From Bacillota bacterium (GTDB taxonomy: Bacteria; Bacillota; Clostridia; Christensenellales; SZUA-584): a stretch of 53,997 nucleotides of DNA. Both the position numbers and the translations under genes were made by a program. The stretch's first letter is position 1; each line of letters begins with the position of its first letter. Positions 8,128 through 17,600 of the stretch are shown here, in pieces. The stretch spans positions 1 through 53,997 of the forward strand of contig JAEWTL010000029.1 in the NCBI GenBank assembly GCA_023459495.1, written 5' to 3'. The notes under the pieces were generated by a model, which searched no databases, had not been told where the DNA came from, and saw only the letters and a list, made by a program, of their open reading frames with translations.

Positions 8128-9412
8128 CATACTGGCAAAGAAGCGGGACGGCAGCAAACTGACCCGCGAGGAAATCGTCTATTTCATTCACGGCTATGTG
8201 GCCGGGGAAATACCTGACTATCAGGCCTCCGCGCTGCTGATGGCAGCGTTCATTCAGGGCCTCGACGACGAGGAGACCGTTTGGCTTACCGAAGCGATGG
8301 CACATTCGGGCGATATGGCCGATCTGTCCATGCTCGGTACGGTAGCGGATAAGCATTCCACAGGCGGCGTGGCGGATACCACCACATTGGTTGCGGTACC
8401 GCTCATGGCGGCCTGCGGGCTGAAGGTGGGCAAGATGTCGGGCCGGGGTCTTGGGCATACGGGCGGCACATTAGATAAGCTGGAGTCCATCCCGGGCATG
8501 ACTACGTCGCTCACGATGGAGGATTTTATCGCGCAGGTGCGTAAAGTAGGTGCGGCGGTGATGGGCCAGACGCTGAAGCTTTGCCCGGCTGATAAACTGC
8601 TGTACGCGCTGCGGGACGTAACCGCCACAGTGGAGAGCATTCCGCTTATCGCGAGCAGCATCATGAGCAAAAAGCTCGCCTCAGGCGCAAACGTCATCAT
8701 GCTTGACGTCAAGACGGGTAATGGTGCATTTATGGCTGACCCGAAGGACGCCCACGCGCTTGCCGAAGCCATGGTGCGCATCGGAAATATGTCCGGCCGC
8801 AGGACCGCGGCGATCATCAGCGATATGAGCCAGCCGCTCGGCAACGCCGTGGGCAACACGCTCGAGGTGATCGAAGCGGTGGAGATCCTGCAGGGGCAGT
8901 ACGAAGGCGACCTTTTGATCGTATCGATGGAGCTGGCCTCGCGCATGCTGTGCCTTGCGGGCCTAGCACAAACGCAGGACGAAGCCAGGGCTCAGCTTAA
9001 GGATGCGCTGCGTTCGGGACGGGCGCTGAAAAAGCTTGCGGAGATCGTCGATGCGCAGGGCGGAGACCCCCGCGTGACGGAGGATTCCTCGCGAATGCCC
9101 GCCGCACCAATCATTACGACCGTCGTAGCAAATCGCAGCGGCGTAGTTTCCGCGTTCGACTGCCGGGGGCTTGGTCTGGCTGCAGGCGCTTTGGGCGCCG
9201 GCCGTCAGACGAAGGACGACGTCATCGACTTAAGGGTAGGCTTCGTGCTCAAAAAGCGCGTGGGCGACGTGGTTCAGGTGGGCGAGCCGTTTTTTGAGGT
9301 CCACGCATCCAGCGAACAAAAAGCCGATGAGGCGCGGCAGACATTGCTTGATTGCGTCACGATATCCGAAAGCGCGAAAAAGCCGACGCTCATCTACGGG
9401 ACGGTTGAATAA
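8114..9412 (+). CDS. pdp: Pyrimidine-nucleoside phosphorylase
   Basis: Catalyses phosphorolysis of thymidine, deoxyuridine or uridine to base plus (deoxy)ribose 1-phosphate for salvage. The family signature SGRGLGHTGGTLDKLE is at 109-124, and the phosphate-binding DKHSTGG at 79-85. Length 432 matches the homodimeric Bacillus-type Pdp and thymidine phosphorylase. Start ATG 8114, with AAGGAAAC upstream, overlapping the acetyltransferase stop by 14 nt. A terminator follows at 9465. Substrate range (Pdp versus DeoA) is inferred from length only. Confidence 0.93.
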   Translation: MRMVDILAKKRDGSKLTREEIVYFIHGYVAGEIPDYQASALLMAAFIQGLDDEETVWLTEAMAHSGDMADLSMLGTVADKHSTGGVADTTTLVAVPLMAACGLKVGKMSGRGLGHTGGTLDKLESIPGMTTSLTMEDFIAQVRKVGAAVMGQTLKLCPADKLLYALRDVTATVESIPLIASSIMSKKLASGANVIMLDVKTGNGAFMADPKDAHALAEAMVRIGNMSGRRTAAIISDMSQPLGNAVGNTLEVIEAVEILQGQYEGDLLIVSMELASRMLCLAGLAQTQDEARAQLKDALRSGRALKKLAEIVDAQGGDPRVTEDSSRMPAAPIITTVVANRSGVVSAFDCRGLGLAAGALGAGRQTKDDVIDLRVGFVLKKRVGDVVQVGEPFFEVHASSEQKADEARQTLLDCVTISESAKKPTLIYGTVE

Positions 9413-9464
9413 TTGACGGGATTTATGAGCCGACGCTTACAGATACATTGTAATAGATCAAGAT

Positions 9465-9504
9465 ATCAAGAGAATGCTTTATATGAGTATTCTCTTGATT
9501 TTTT
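9465..9504 (+). terminator. Rho-independent terminator after pdp
   Basis: An 11-bp perfect stem ATCAAGAGAAT/ATTCTCTTGAT (9465-9475, 9489-9499), 13-nt loop, then TTTTTT. The rest of the 300-nt gap holds the direct repeats and promoter of the next gene. Confidence 0.9.
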
Positions 9505-9591
9505 CTCACCAAAGTAATATATTCCTGTTATACTTTCTAAAAAGAGCGAAAAAGGGCTACACAGATAAAAATCGTCTAATTCGTCATTAAA

Positions 9592-9613
9592 CCGTAATAT
9601 TACCGTAATAATA
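9592..9613 (+). promoter_or_regulatory. Tandem 11-bp direct repeat, possible OmpR-type response-regulator box
   Basis: CCGTAATATTA (9592-9602) is followed directly by CCGTAATAATA (9603-9613). Read as CGTAAT-N5-CGTAAT it resembles the WalR box TGTWAH-N5-TGTWAH, which in Bacillota controls cell-wall hydrolases such as the gene downstream. Its centre is about 90 nt before the predicted transcript start, farther than usual for direct activation. Confidence 0.45.
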
Positions 9614-9657
9614 TCTTCACAGTCTCGTTTTTCGCATTTCAGCGGTTCAGGCGCGAA

Positions 9658-9686
9658 TTGCCTGTTTTCCTGATGCCCGATATACT
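9658..9686 (+). promoter_or_regulatory. Promoter of the NlpC/P60 hydrolase gene
   Basis: TTGCCT (9658-9663), 17-bp spacer, TATACT (9681-9686), 30 nt before the ATG at 9717. Confidence 0.65.
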
Positions 9687-9716
9687 TGAATACAGTACTG
9701 CATGAAGGGGTAAACC

Positions 9717-10919
9717 ATGCGAAAACGACGGTTGCTGCTTTGGGTGATGGTGGTAGCGACTTTATTTGCTTTTCCCTGTTCCGTACAGGCAGCGGAACGC
9801 TATCAGATCCTCATGATCGGCGATCAGGACGAGTACGTAACTGCGCTGCAGGAACGGCTTATTGAACTGAGCCTGATGAAGGGTTTGGCTACCGGCTACT
9901 TCGGTACGGTGACGCAGCAAGCGGTCATCGATTATCAGACACAGCACAGCCTTGTTGTGGACGGCAAAGCCGGACCGCAGACGCTGACCTCCCTGATGGG
10001 CAGCAGCTTTTCCATTCCGTCAAACCGGATCGTCAACGGCAATAAGGACATTTACGCTTACTATCCAGGCGATAAAGGCGCTGCTATCACCTCCCTGCAG
10101 GAGCAGTTGATGGCGCTGGAGTATTACGACTATTCTTCCGTCACCGGCTATTACGGCCCGATTACGCAATTTGCCGTGGAACGCTTTCAGCGTACCAACG
10201 GCCTTAGCGTTGACGGCATCGCGGGTCCGGAAACGCTTTTCCTGCTTGCTTCCGGACAGGCCAAATACTTCTGCATCTATCCGGGCGACCGCGGCGCAGA
10301 CGTGCAGGCGCTACAGGCGCGGCTTAAAGAGCTGGGTTACTATGGTTATGAAGAGATTACCGGTTACTTCGGCGCGGTTACGGAACACGCGCTGATGGAG
10401 TTTCAGGCGCAGTGCGGCCTGGTCATCGATGCCAAGGCCGGCAAGAATACGCGTGCGCTGCTGTTCTCTGCCGATGCGCCTCATTGGGATGGCGTCAGCC
10501 GGGTGGCAGGCCAGAGCGGATCCGTTGCTTCCGCTTCCTCCTCGGTGGACCGCATGATCAGCTTTGCCAGCTCCCAACTCGGCAAGAAGTACGTCTACTC
10601 CACTGAAGGCCCCACCTCCTTCGACTGCTCCGGTCTCGTGTATTATGTGCTCCGGTATATGGGCGTATCCACGGCGCGGTGCAGCGCTAGCGGGTTCTCG
10701 GCAGTGGACAGCTGGGTGAAGATCACCTCACAGGGCAACCTGATGCCGGGCGACCTCCTGTTCTTTAAATCGGATTCGAGCAGTCGCATCAGCCACACGG
10801 GCATCTATCTCGGCGGCGGTAAGTTTATCCACGCAAGCGCAAGCGGCGGATGCGTGATGGTCAGCAGCATGACGGACTATTACAGCCGCAATTTCGTGCT
10901 GGCACGGCGCATATTTTAA
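9717..10919 (+). CDS. Secreted NlpC/P60 cell-wall endopeptidase with three peptidoglycan-binding domains
   Basis: A 400-residue exported peptidoglycan hydrolase. Residues 1-25 are a signal peptide ending SVQA-AERY. Three PG_binding_1 repeats follow at about 32-95, 113-178 and 186-250, each with the GYxGPxTxxAVxxFQxxxGLxVDGxAGPxT pattern. A short Ser-rich linker leads to the C-terminal NlpC/P60 domain (about 275-400) with catalytic C304 in FDCSGLVYY and H360 in SHTGIYLG; H372 could be the third residue. It should cut the D-Glu to diamino-acid bond in stem peptides. AGGGG lies 6 nt before the ATG. It stands alone just left of the origin and may be under response-regulator control. Confidence 0.94.
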   Translation: MRKRRLLLWVMVVATLFAFPCSVQAAERYQILMIGDQDEYVTALQERLIELSLMKGLATGYFGTVTQQAVIDYQTQHSLVVDGKAGPQTLTSLMGSSFSIPSNRIVNGNKDIYAYYPGDKGAAITSLQEQLMALEYYDYSSVTGYYGPITQFAVERFQRTNGLSVDGIAGPETLFLLASGQAKYFCIYPGDRGADVQALQARLKELGYYGYEEITGYFGAVTEHALMEFQAQCGLVIDAKAGKNTRALLFSADAPHWDGVSRVAGQSGSVASASSSVDRMISFASSQLGKKYVYSTEGPTSFDCSGLVYYVLRYMGVSTARCSASGFSAVDSWVKITSQGNLMPGDLLFFKSDSSSRISHTGIYLGGGKFIHASASGGCVMVSSMTDYYSRNFVLARRIF

Positions 10920-10952
10920 GGCATATTCCGTATTTTATCAGGATTTTCCGCC

Positions 10953-10972
10953 AAGCCGCAGAAACGCGGCTT
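10953..10972 (+). terminator. Weak terminator-like hairpin
   Basis: A 7-bp stem AAGCCGC/GCGGCTT with a 6-nt loop follows the NlpC/P60 gene. Only three T residues follow, so termination may be inefficient. Confidence 0.45.
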
Positions 10973-11006
10973 TCATAATTTTGTCATGACATACCTTCTT
11001 TTTCTG

Positions 11007-11035
11007 TTGAGCGCTCCTGAAGATTGTGATAGAAT
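11007..11035 (+). promoter_or_regulatory. dnaA promoter
   Basis: TTGAGC (11007-11012), 17-bp spacer, TAGAAT (11030-11035) with an extended TG at 11027-11028. It lies directly upstream of the DnaA-box cluster, which would let DnaA repress its own gene. Confidence 0.7.
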
Positions 11036-11053
11036 ACAAGAACAATAAACACG

Positions 11054-11085
11054 TAATCCACAATTGGTGGATAAACGGTGGATAG
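11054..11085. promoter_or_regulatory. DnaA-box cluster upstream of dnaA
   Basis: Against the consensus TTATCCACA: TAATCCACA (11054-11062, one mismatch), GGTGGATAA (11066-11074, inverted, one mismatch) and GGTGGATAG (11077-11085, inverted, two mismatches). The first two form an inverted pair, ATCCAC-N5-GTGGAT. A 7-bp hairpin CGTGCAC/GTGCACG follows at 11111-11129 in the dnaA leader. This matches the upstream half of a bipartite Bacillota origin. Confidence 0.7.
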
Positions 11086-11184
11086 CCGGTTGATCCGTTC
11101 CGGCAAAACCCGTGCACCGTGTGTGCACGTTATTATTTTAAACAGTGTGCGGCTGGCGGGGTCGTTATTGAAGAGGTGCGGGTA

Positions 11185-12543
11185 GTGGACACATTTTTGT
11201 TAATTTGGGAAAAGGCGCTGGAAATTTTGAAACAGGAGCTCTCCAGCGTGCGGTATGACACATGGATCAAAACACTGCTTCCCATTCAAAGGGCCGAGTC
11301 CGTATTTTATTTTCAGACGCTCAATCCGGTCCATAAGGAACTCGTCGAAAAAAGCTATCGTACGATCATACTGACTGCCATCGAATCGGCTGCCGATCTG
11401 GTAGGTGCTGACGCGCAGGACTGCACCGTAGCGTTTCTGGATTCTACAGAGGCTGTGCGTCTGAAGCAGCAGCCAGAGGCAGACACCAGCGCAATTTCTC
11501 CGCGCACCACGCTCAATCCTACTTATACGTTCGAAAACTTCGTCGTGGGCAGCTCCAACGAGTTTGCGCACGCAGCCGCTGTAGCTGTAGCGGAGAACCC
11601 CGGCCATACCTACAACCCTCTGTTCATCTACGGAAAAACCGGCCTTGGCAAAACGCATCTGATGCAGGCCATCGCGAACCGCATACTCAGCAACAAGCCG
11701 GGTTATACCGTCATGTTCGTCAAGAGCGAACCTTTCCTGAACGACCTCATCACCGCAATCCGGACATCCAAAACCGAAGAGTTTCGCCGCCGGTACCGCA
11801 AGGCCGATGTGCTGCTGATCGACGATATTCAGTTTATCGCGGGCAAGGAGAGTACGCAGGAGGAGTTCTTCCATACCTTCAACGACCTGCACGAGAACAA
11901 CAAGCAGATCATACTCTCGTCTGATAAACCACCAAAAGAAATTAATCGTCTGGAGGAGCGGCTGCAGTCGCGCTTTGAAGGCGGACTGATCGCCGACGTC
12001 CAGCCGCCTAACTATGAGACCAAACTCGCGATTCTGATGAAAAAGGCCAAGGATATCTCCTCGCGGGACGCGCTCAAATGCGAGATTCCGCACGAAATAT
12101 TTGACCTGATCGCCACGCGGGTTTCCTCCAACATCCGGTCGCTGGAGGGAGCGCTCAACAAGATCATCGCCTATACGGTTTTAAATGGCCGTACGCCCAA
12201 CGTCGTGGAGGCTGAAATCGCGATCCGCGACTTTTTAACGGCGACCACGAACAAGAAAATTTCCGCCAAGCACATTCTGCAGACGGTTTGCGAATATTAC
12301 GAGCTTTCCGAGGACGAGATCGTAAGCAACAAGAAAAATCAGAACGTAGCCTATCCGCGCCAGATCGCCATGTACCTGACGCGCAAGCTGATGGACATGT
12401 CGTATAAATCCATTGCCGAGATGTATGGCAAGAACGACCATACGACTGTTAAGCACGCATACGAGAAGATTGAGAAGGAACTGTCACTCAGCATGGAGAC
12501 CCGCACGCTGGTGGATGATTTTATTACTAAGCTGCGGGAATAG
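11185..12543 (+). CDS. dnaA: Chromosomal replication initiator DnaA
   Basis: AAA+ initiator that binds DnaA boxes, opens the origin and loads helicase. Domain I spans about 1-85 (helicase and regulator contacts), a short linker follows, then the AAA+ core with Walker A GKTGLGKT (150-157), Walker B LLIDDIQ (210-216), sensor I SSDKPP (245-250) and the arginine-finger region RLQSRFEGG (259-267). Domain IV ends in the DnaA signature NDHTTVKHAYEKIE. Start is GTG 11185 with AAGAGGTG six nt upstream; a frame open from 11119 would add 22 residues unlike any DnaA start. Length 452. It has its own promoter; a 255-nt gap with the unwinding element separates it from dnaN. Confidence 0.98.
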   Translation: MDTFLLIWEKALEILKQELSSVRYDTWIKTLLPIQRAESVFYFQTLNPVHKELVEKSYRTIILTAIESAADLVGADAQDCTVAFLDSTEAVRLKQQPEADTSAISPRTTLNPTYTFENFVVGSSNEFAHAAAVAVAENPGHTYNPLFIYGKTGLGKTHLMQAIANRILSNKPGYTVMFVKSEPFLNDLITAIRTSKTEEFRRRYRKADVLLIDDIQFIAGKESTQEEFFHTFNDLHENNKQIILSSDKPPKEINRLEERLQSRFEGGLIADVQPPNYETKLAILMKKAKDISSRDALKCEIPHEIFDLIATRVSSNIRSLEGALNKIIAYTVLNGRTPNVVEAEIAIRDFLTATTNKKISAKHILQTVCEYYELSEDEIVSNKKNQNVAYPRQIAMYLTRKLMDMSYKSIAEMYGKNDHTTVKHAYEKIEKELSLSMETRTLVDDFITKLRE

Positions 12544-12798
12544 GTGGACAACCTGTTGAAAGAAAAAAGAGCCGGTTTTGGTCCGCGCGAATGAATCCGC
12601 ACGGCATTCACGCCGCATTCACTCAAACAGCTTGAATCGGGCAGCGGGAAATGCACACCAAAAAAGTCGGTGGCAACGGGACAAACACGGGTTTTCCACG
12701 TTATACTCATGTCCTACTACTTCTGCTTCTATATAACTTACAAAAGCAACTGATCATAGGCGCGCCCCTCACGGCGCAGCCGATATGGAGGATAACTT
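12544..12798 (+). other. oriC: Origin of replication, unwinding side (DnaA-trio-like element)
   Basis: In the dnaA-dnaN gap, CTACTACTTCTGCTTCTA at 12714-12731 gives six consecutive trinucleotides which, on the opposite strand read 3' to 5', are GAT-GAT-GAA-GAC-GAA-GAT, the DnaA-trio pattern ([G/A]A[T/A]). It continues into TATATAAC (A/T-rich). A degenerate DnaA box TTTTCCACG (12693-12701) lies 12 nt upstream, and a weaker one GGTGGACAA at 12545-12553. The position corresponds to the unwinding region of Bacillus subtilis, between dnaA and dnaN. A possible -10 (TATACT, 12702-12707) for dnaN lies in between. The twice-repeated GCATTCAC around 12603-12620 is unexplained. Confidence 0.7.
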
Positions 12799-13902
12799 AT
12801 GAACATCATCTGCGAAAAAAATTTGCTGCAGCACGGCGTGTCCACCGTTTCCCGGGCGGCGCTGGCCAAGTCGACAACCAATGCGCTGGAAGGGATTCTG
12901 CTGCGCGCTGAAAATGAAACCGTCACGCTGCAGGGCAGCGACGGTACGCTGTCCATCCGCTGCACCATTGATGCCGCGGTGCCCGAAGCGGGCGAAACGG
13001 TGCTGCCTGCCCGTCTGCTGGGTGAGATCCTCGCTAAGTTTGAGGCATGTGAGCTCAAAATGTATACTGAGGATAACAATCTGGTGATGGAGTGCGGGCA
13101 CTCGCGTACCACGCTTTGTACCATGAACCCGCAAAGCTATCCGAAGTTTCCGGAGTATTCCAAGGAGCGCGGCATTACGATGCTCTCGACAAATCTGCTC
13201 TCCATGATCGACCAGACTGCGTTCGCCGCGTCGACCATTGAAGACAAGCAGATTTTAACCGGCATACTGATGGAGATGGGACAAGAGACGCTGCGCCTGG
13301 TCGCCCTGGACAACTACCGGCTGGCCATCCGGCAGGAAGCGGTGCAGTCCGGCATGGAGTATGCGGAAATGATCGTGCCGGCCAGAGCACTGCGCGAAAT
13401 TGCCAGCATCGTCCCGGACGATGAGTCCACGGTGAGGCTGTACGCGTCCGACCATATGGTGGCGGTTACGGTGAACAACCTTGAAGTGACAGCCAGCGTG
13501 CTGCAGGGCGATTACGTGAAGTACCGGACTATACTGCCGACCGAACATGCCACGCGCGTTGTAGCGGACAAGGTGAGCCTGCTGGGCAGTCTGGAGCGCG
13601 CGAGCATACTGGCCCGCCAGTCCAAGACCAATCTGGTTAATCTGATCATCGAAGGCGACGTGATGACCATCACTTCGGATTCGGAGTTTGGACGCACGCG
13701 AGAAGAAGTGGGCATATCGCTCACCGGAAAGAACCTGTCGATTTCGTTCAACTCGCGTTATCTGCTGGATGTGCTGAAGGTGGCAGGAGATGATACGCTG
13801 ATATTCGATTTCAACACGAGCATCAGCCCGTGTATCGTCAGGCCCATGCAGGGTGAAAGCTTTTACTATCTCGTGGTGCCGGTTAGAACAAGCGCTAGCT
13901 GA
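12799..13902 (+). CDS. dnaN: DNA polymerase III beta subunit (sliding clamp)
   Basis: The ring-shaped processivity clamp of replication. At 367 residues it holds three clamp domains; the end FYYLVVPVRTSAS carries the conserved YL-PVR tail of domain III near the peptide-binding groove. GGAGG is 7 nt before the ATG. It follows dnaA and the origin, but the usual next genes (yaaA, recF) are absent; instead its last 8 nt overlap the 3' end of the convergent TVP38-like gene, leaving no room for a separate terminator. Confidence 0.97.
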   Translation: MNIICEKNLLQHGVSTVSRAALAKSTTNALEGILLRAENETVTLQGSDGTLSIRCTIDAAVPEAGETVLPARLLGEILAKFEACELKMYTEDNNLVMECGHSRTTLCTMNPQSYPKFPEYSKERGITMLSTNLLSMIDQTAFAASTIEDKQILTGILMEMGQETLRLVALDNYRLAIRQEAVQSGMEYAEMIVPARALREIASIVPDDESTVRLYASDHMVAVTVNNLEVTASVLQGDYVKYRTILPTEHATRVVADKVSLLGSLERASILARQSKTNLVNLIIEGDVMTITSDSEFGRTREEVGISLTGKNLSISFNSRYLLDVLKVAGDDTLIFDFNTSISPCIVRPMQGESFYYLVVPVRTSAS

Positions 13903-14641
13903 TCTTACGCGGCAGCTTGTGTTCCAGCTTTTCAATCCATGAATGAGTACGCTCCTCGATTGCAGGGGCGTATTTTAATGAGAGCACAAAGAGCGCGCCC
14001 GCGGCGATGGCAATGATAATCCAGCCCCACCACGTCATATGCAGCAGGCCGGAACCCGCAAGCGCGGAAAAAAGCAGCCCCCATGGCCGGGTCAGGATCA
14101 TAATCAACGAAAACTGTGGTACCCGCATGGCCGAAAGGCCCGCGATGAGGCACAGCAGGTCGTCCGGAAAGAAGGGCAGCAAAAACATCATGATGAGCAC
14201 GATGCGCTGCCGGGAGGATACGCTCTTCATATACTTGTCGACAGCGGCCTTTCCCGCGATGCGCTCCACCAGCGGCCGACCAAAGGCCTTGCCCAAAAGA
14301 AACGCCGCGATGGAACCTAAAAAGACCGCGCCGAGGGACAGTGCAAAGCCATAGAAAAAGCCGAACAGCATACCGCCCGCGATGGTCGTTACGCTGCCGG
14401 GAATGGGCGACACGATGACCTGCATGAACTGCAGCGCAAAGTACGCCAGCGGCGCCCATGCACCGAAGCCTTTCACCCAGTCGCGCACGCTTTCGCGTGA
14501 CTCAAAGTAAGAAAACCAGCCAAGGCTCTTGCCCACAAAATAGAGAACAAAGCAGGCGATAACGATTGCCGCGAGTACGCTGAGCCAAATCCACTGCTGT
14601 CTGGTAATTTTTACGGCTTTCAGCCGTTCCGTTATCTTCAT
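13895..14641 (-). CDS. TVP38/TMEM64-family membrane protein (VTT domain)
   Basis: A 248-residue inner-membrane protein of the DedA/VTT superfamily, whose members are linked to lipid scrambling and membrane homeostasis. About five or six hydrophobic segments are visible (19-38, 62-84, 87-112, 147-170, 185-224). The VTT core shows PIPGSVTTIAGGMLFG (78-93), and FLLPFFPDDLLCLIAGLSAM later, with its re-entrant-loop prolines and acidic pair. The start overlaps the purL stop by 4 nt (ATGA), so it is co-translated with purL; its 3' end overlaps dnaN on the other strand. Exact substrate unknown. Confidence 0.88.
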   Translation of the reverse strand: MKITERLKAVKITRQQWIWLSVLAAIVIACFVLYFVGKSLGWFSYFESRESVRDWVKGFGAWAPLAYFALQFMQVIVSPIPGSVTTIAGGMLFGFFYGFALSLGAVFLGSIAAFLLGKAFGRPLVERIAGKAAVDKYMKSVSSRQRIVLIMMFLLPFFPDDLLCLIAGLSAMRVPQFSLIMILTRPWGLLFSALAGSGLLHMTWWGWIIIAIAAGALFVLSLKYAPAIEERTHSWIEKLEHKLPRKIS

Positions 14642-17600
14642 TTGAAATAATTCACGCCGCTTTCGAAAATTCTCTGGTTCTTTTTGCCCGGTACGTTCTG
14701 CATGGTGTACCAGCCGTAACGTTCACTGTGCGCCATCTTGCCGAAAACCCGGCCGTCCGGCGAAAGCAGGCCTTCCACCGCGAGCAGAGAGCCGTTCGGA
14801 TTGCCATCTCCCATCGTGGGCTTGCCAGCCTCGTCCACGTACTGCGTTGCCACCTGTCCCGCAGCAAAAAGCGCGCGCGCTTCCGTTTCCGTCGCGGCAA
14901 AGCGACCTTCGCCATGCGATACCGCCACGGTATGGATATCGCCGGGCTGGGTGAGTGCGAGCCATGGCGAGGCGTTGGAGCAAACGCGGGTGCGTACCAT
15001 GCGCGACACGTGCCGGCCGATGGTGTTGAAGGTAAGCGTAGGACTGTCCTCACGCATGTCCACGATGTCGCCGTAAGGCACAAGGCCTACCTTGATAAGC
15101 GCCTGAAAGCCATTGCAGATGCCGAGAATGAGGCCGTCGCGGGCCAAAAGTCCGCGCACCGCGTCCGCAACGCGCGGCTGACGCAGCAGCGCTGCGATGA
15201 ATTTGCCGCTCCCGTCCGGTTCGTCGCCGCCCGAGAAGCCGCCCGGTATCATCAGAATCTGGCTGCCTGCGATGGATTTGGCCAGCTGCGCCGTGCTCTC
15301 CTCGATATCCGCCCCGCTGAGGTTACGGATGACGAGCACCTCTGGCTCCGCGCCCACAGCTGAAAACGCGCGGCTGCTGTCGAATTCGCAGTTGGTGCCC
15401 GGAAACACCGGGATGACCACGCGCGGCTTCGCCGCTTTGTGTTTGCAGATATAAATGCTTTTGGATTCAAACAGCTGGTCGGGCGCTTCGCCCTGCGCTG
15501 TTGCGCGCAACGGATATACTTTGGCCAACGGTGCTTCAAACGTTTGGCGCAACGTGGCAAGCGAGACTGTTTCACCGTCCAGCTCGATCGCGTGTCCGCC
15601 TGTATGGCCGAGCAGCTCAAAAAGGTCCAGTCCGTCGCCCTCGAGTATGATGTCGCCGTATGCTTTTTCCGACAGCTCGTCGATATCGCCCTTCAGGCGC
15701 GCGCCAAGGTTGTTGCCCAGCGCCATTTTGGCCACAGCCGCCAGCACACCGCCGCGCTCCACGGCGTATGCCGCGTGCACCCGGCCTTCCTGAGCGGACT
15801 CATATATCTTCGCGTAAACTGCTTTTATGCTCTCAAAGTCCGGCATGCCGTTGTCATCGCGCCGGATGCGCGCACGGTAAATCGCGCTGTCCGGCTTTTT
15901 GAATTCGGGCGATACGACGCGTCCCGCGTGCTCACAGGTCAGTGCGAACGATACGAGTGTGGGCGGCACGTTGAGATTTTCGAAGCTGCCCGACATGGAG
16001 TCCTTGCCGCCAATGGCAGGCGTGCCCAAGGCTCGCTGCGCCCACCATGCGCCCAGCAGCGCGGCGAGCGGTTTGCCCCAGCTCTCCGGCGTGCGCATGC
16101 GCTCAAAGTATTCCTGTAGTGTCAGCCATGCATTTCTGGTGTCGCCGCCCGAGGCCGCGAGCTTGGCGAGCGAGAGCACCACGGAATACATCGCGCCAAG
16201 AAACGGATTCTTCTCCATCAGGTACGGGTCGAAGCCGTACGAGAACAGCGTGGCGGTGTCGCATTCTCCGTCCGATGGGATGATGGCCGCCATGGCCTGC
16301 AGCGGCGTAAGCTGGCTGGCCCCGCCGAGCGGCATGTTTACAGTGGCTGCACCGATGGTGGAGTCGAACATTTCGATCAGACCCTTTTTGGAGCCGATGT
16401 TGATATCGGACAGCATGGAAGTCAGGCGTTCCGCGAGGCTGCCGGTAAAGGCCTCGTCAAAAAGGCCTTCGGTTTTCAGATCGGTTACGTGCGCCTGCGC
16501 CGTAGCGGTCGCGCCGTTGGTGTTCAAAAACGCGCGCTGGATGTTGACGATAGGCGCTCCGCGCCAGAAAAGCTCCATACGGCCCGCGTCCGTTACCTCG
16601 GCAACCTGCGTGGCGTGTAAATTCTCCTGCGCCGCGAGGGCAAGCACCGCGGGTACGTCCGCAGGATCCACCACGACCGCCATCCGCTCCTGGCTTTCGG
16701 AGATCGCGAGTTCTGTGCCGGATAAGCCCTCGTACTTCTTGCGCACGAGATCGAGGTTCACGCGCACGCCGTCCGATAATTCGCCGATGGCGACGCATAC
16801 GCCGCCCGCGCCGAAATCGTTGCAGCGTTTGACGCGGCGTGAAAATTCCGGGTTGCGAAACAGCCGCTGCAGCTTGCGCTCGGTTAAGGGATTGCCCTTC
16901 TGCACCTCTGCGCCGCAGGTGTCAATGGAGGATGCATCGTGCGCCTTGGAGGAACCGGTGGCTCCGCCGCAGCCGTCGCGGCCCGTGGCTCCGCCGAGCA
17001 GCAGAATTGCGTCGCCCGGTTTCGGCGCTTCGCGCACCACGTTTTCCGCCGGAGTCGCGCCGATGACAGCGCCGATCTCCATGCGCTTGGCCTTATAGCC
17101 GGGATGATAGATTTCATCGACCAAGCCTGTGGCGAGGCCGATTTGGTTGCCGTAGGAGGAATAACCGTGCGCCGCTTCACGGCAGATTTTACGCTGCGGC
17201 AGCTTGCCGGGCATGGTATCCTTGAGGGCCTCGCGCGGGTCGCCGCTGCCCGTGACGCGCATGGCATGATACACATAGGAACGGCCCGAGAGCGGGTCGC
17301 GGATGGCGCCGCCGAGGCAGGTGGCCGCGCCGCCGAACGGCTCGATCTCCGTGGGGTGGTTGTGCGTCTCATTCTTGAACATCACGAGAAACTCTTTTTC
17401 CTGCCCGTCCACGCGCACCTTCCGGCGGATGGAGCAGGCGTTGATCTCGTCCGACTCGTCGAAATCCGCCATAAGCCCCTGCCGCTTAGCCTCTTTAGGA
17501 TACAGCGTAGCGAGGTCCATCAGGCAGATGTCCTTTTCGCGGTCCCCGTAGACGGCCTTCCGCGCTTTCAGGTATTCTTCGTAGACGCGGGCGGCGTCCT

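Noticed and set aside
11200..12093. Open frame antisense to dnaA (297 codons)
   Set aside because: Shadow of dnaA; no ribosome site or recognisable motif.
15899..17098. Long open frame antisense to purL (399 codons)
   Set aside because: Composition is Ser/Arg/Pro-rich as expected for a shadow of a GC-rich gene; no ribosome site and purL is certain on the other strand.
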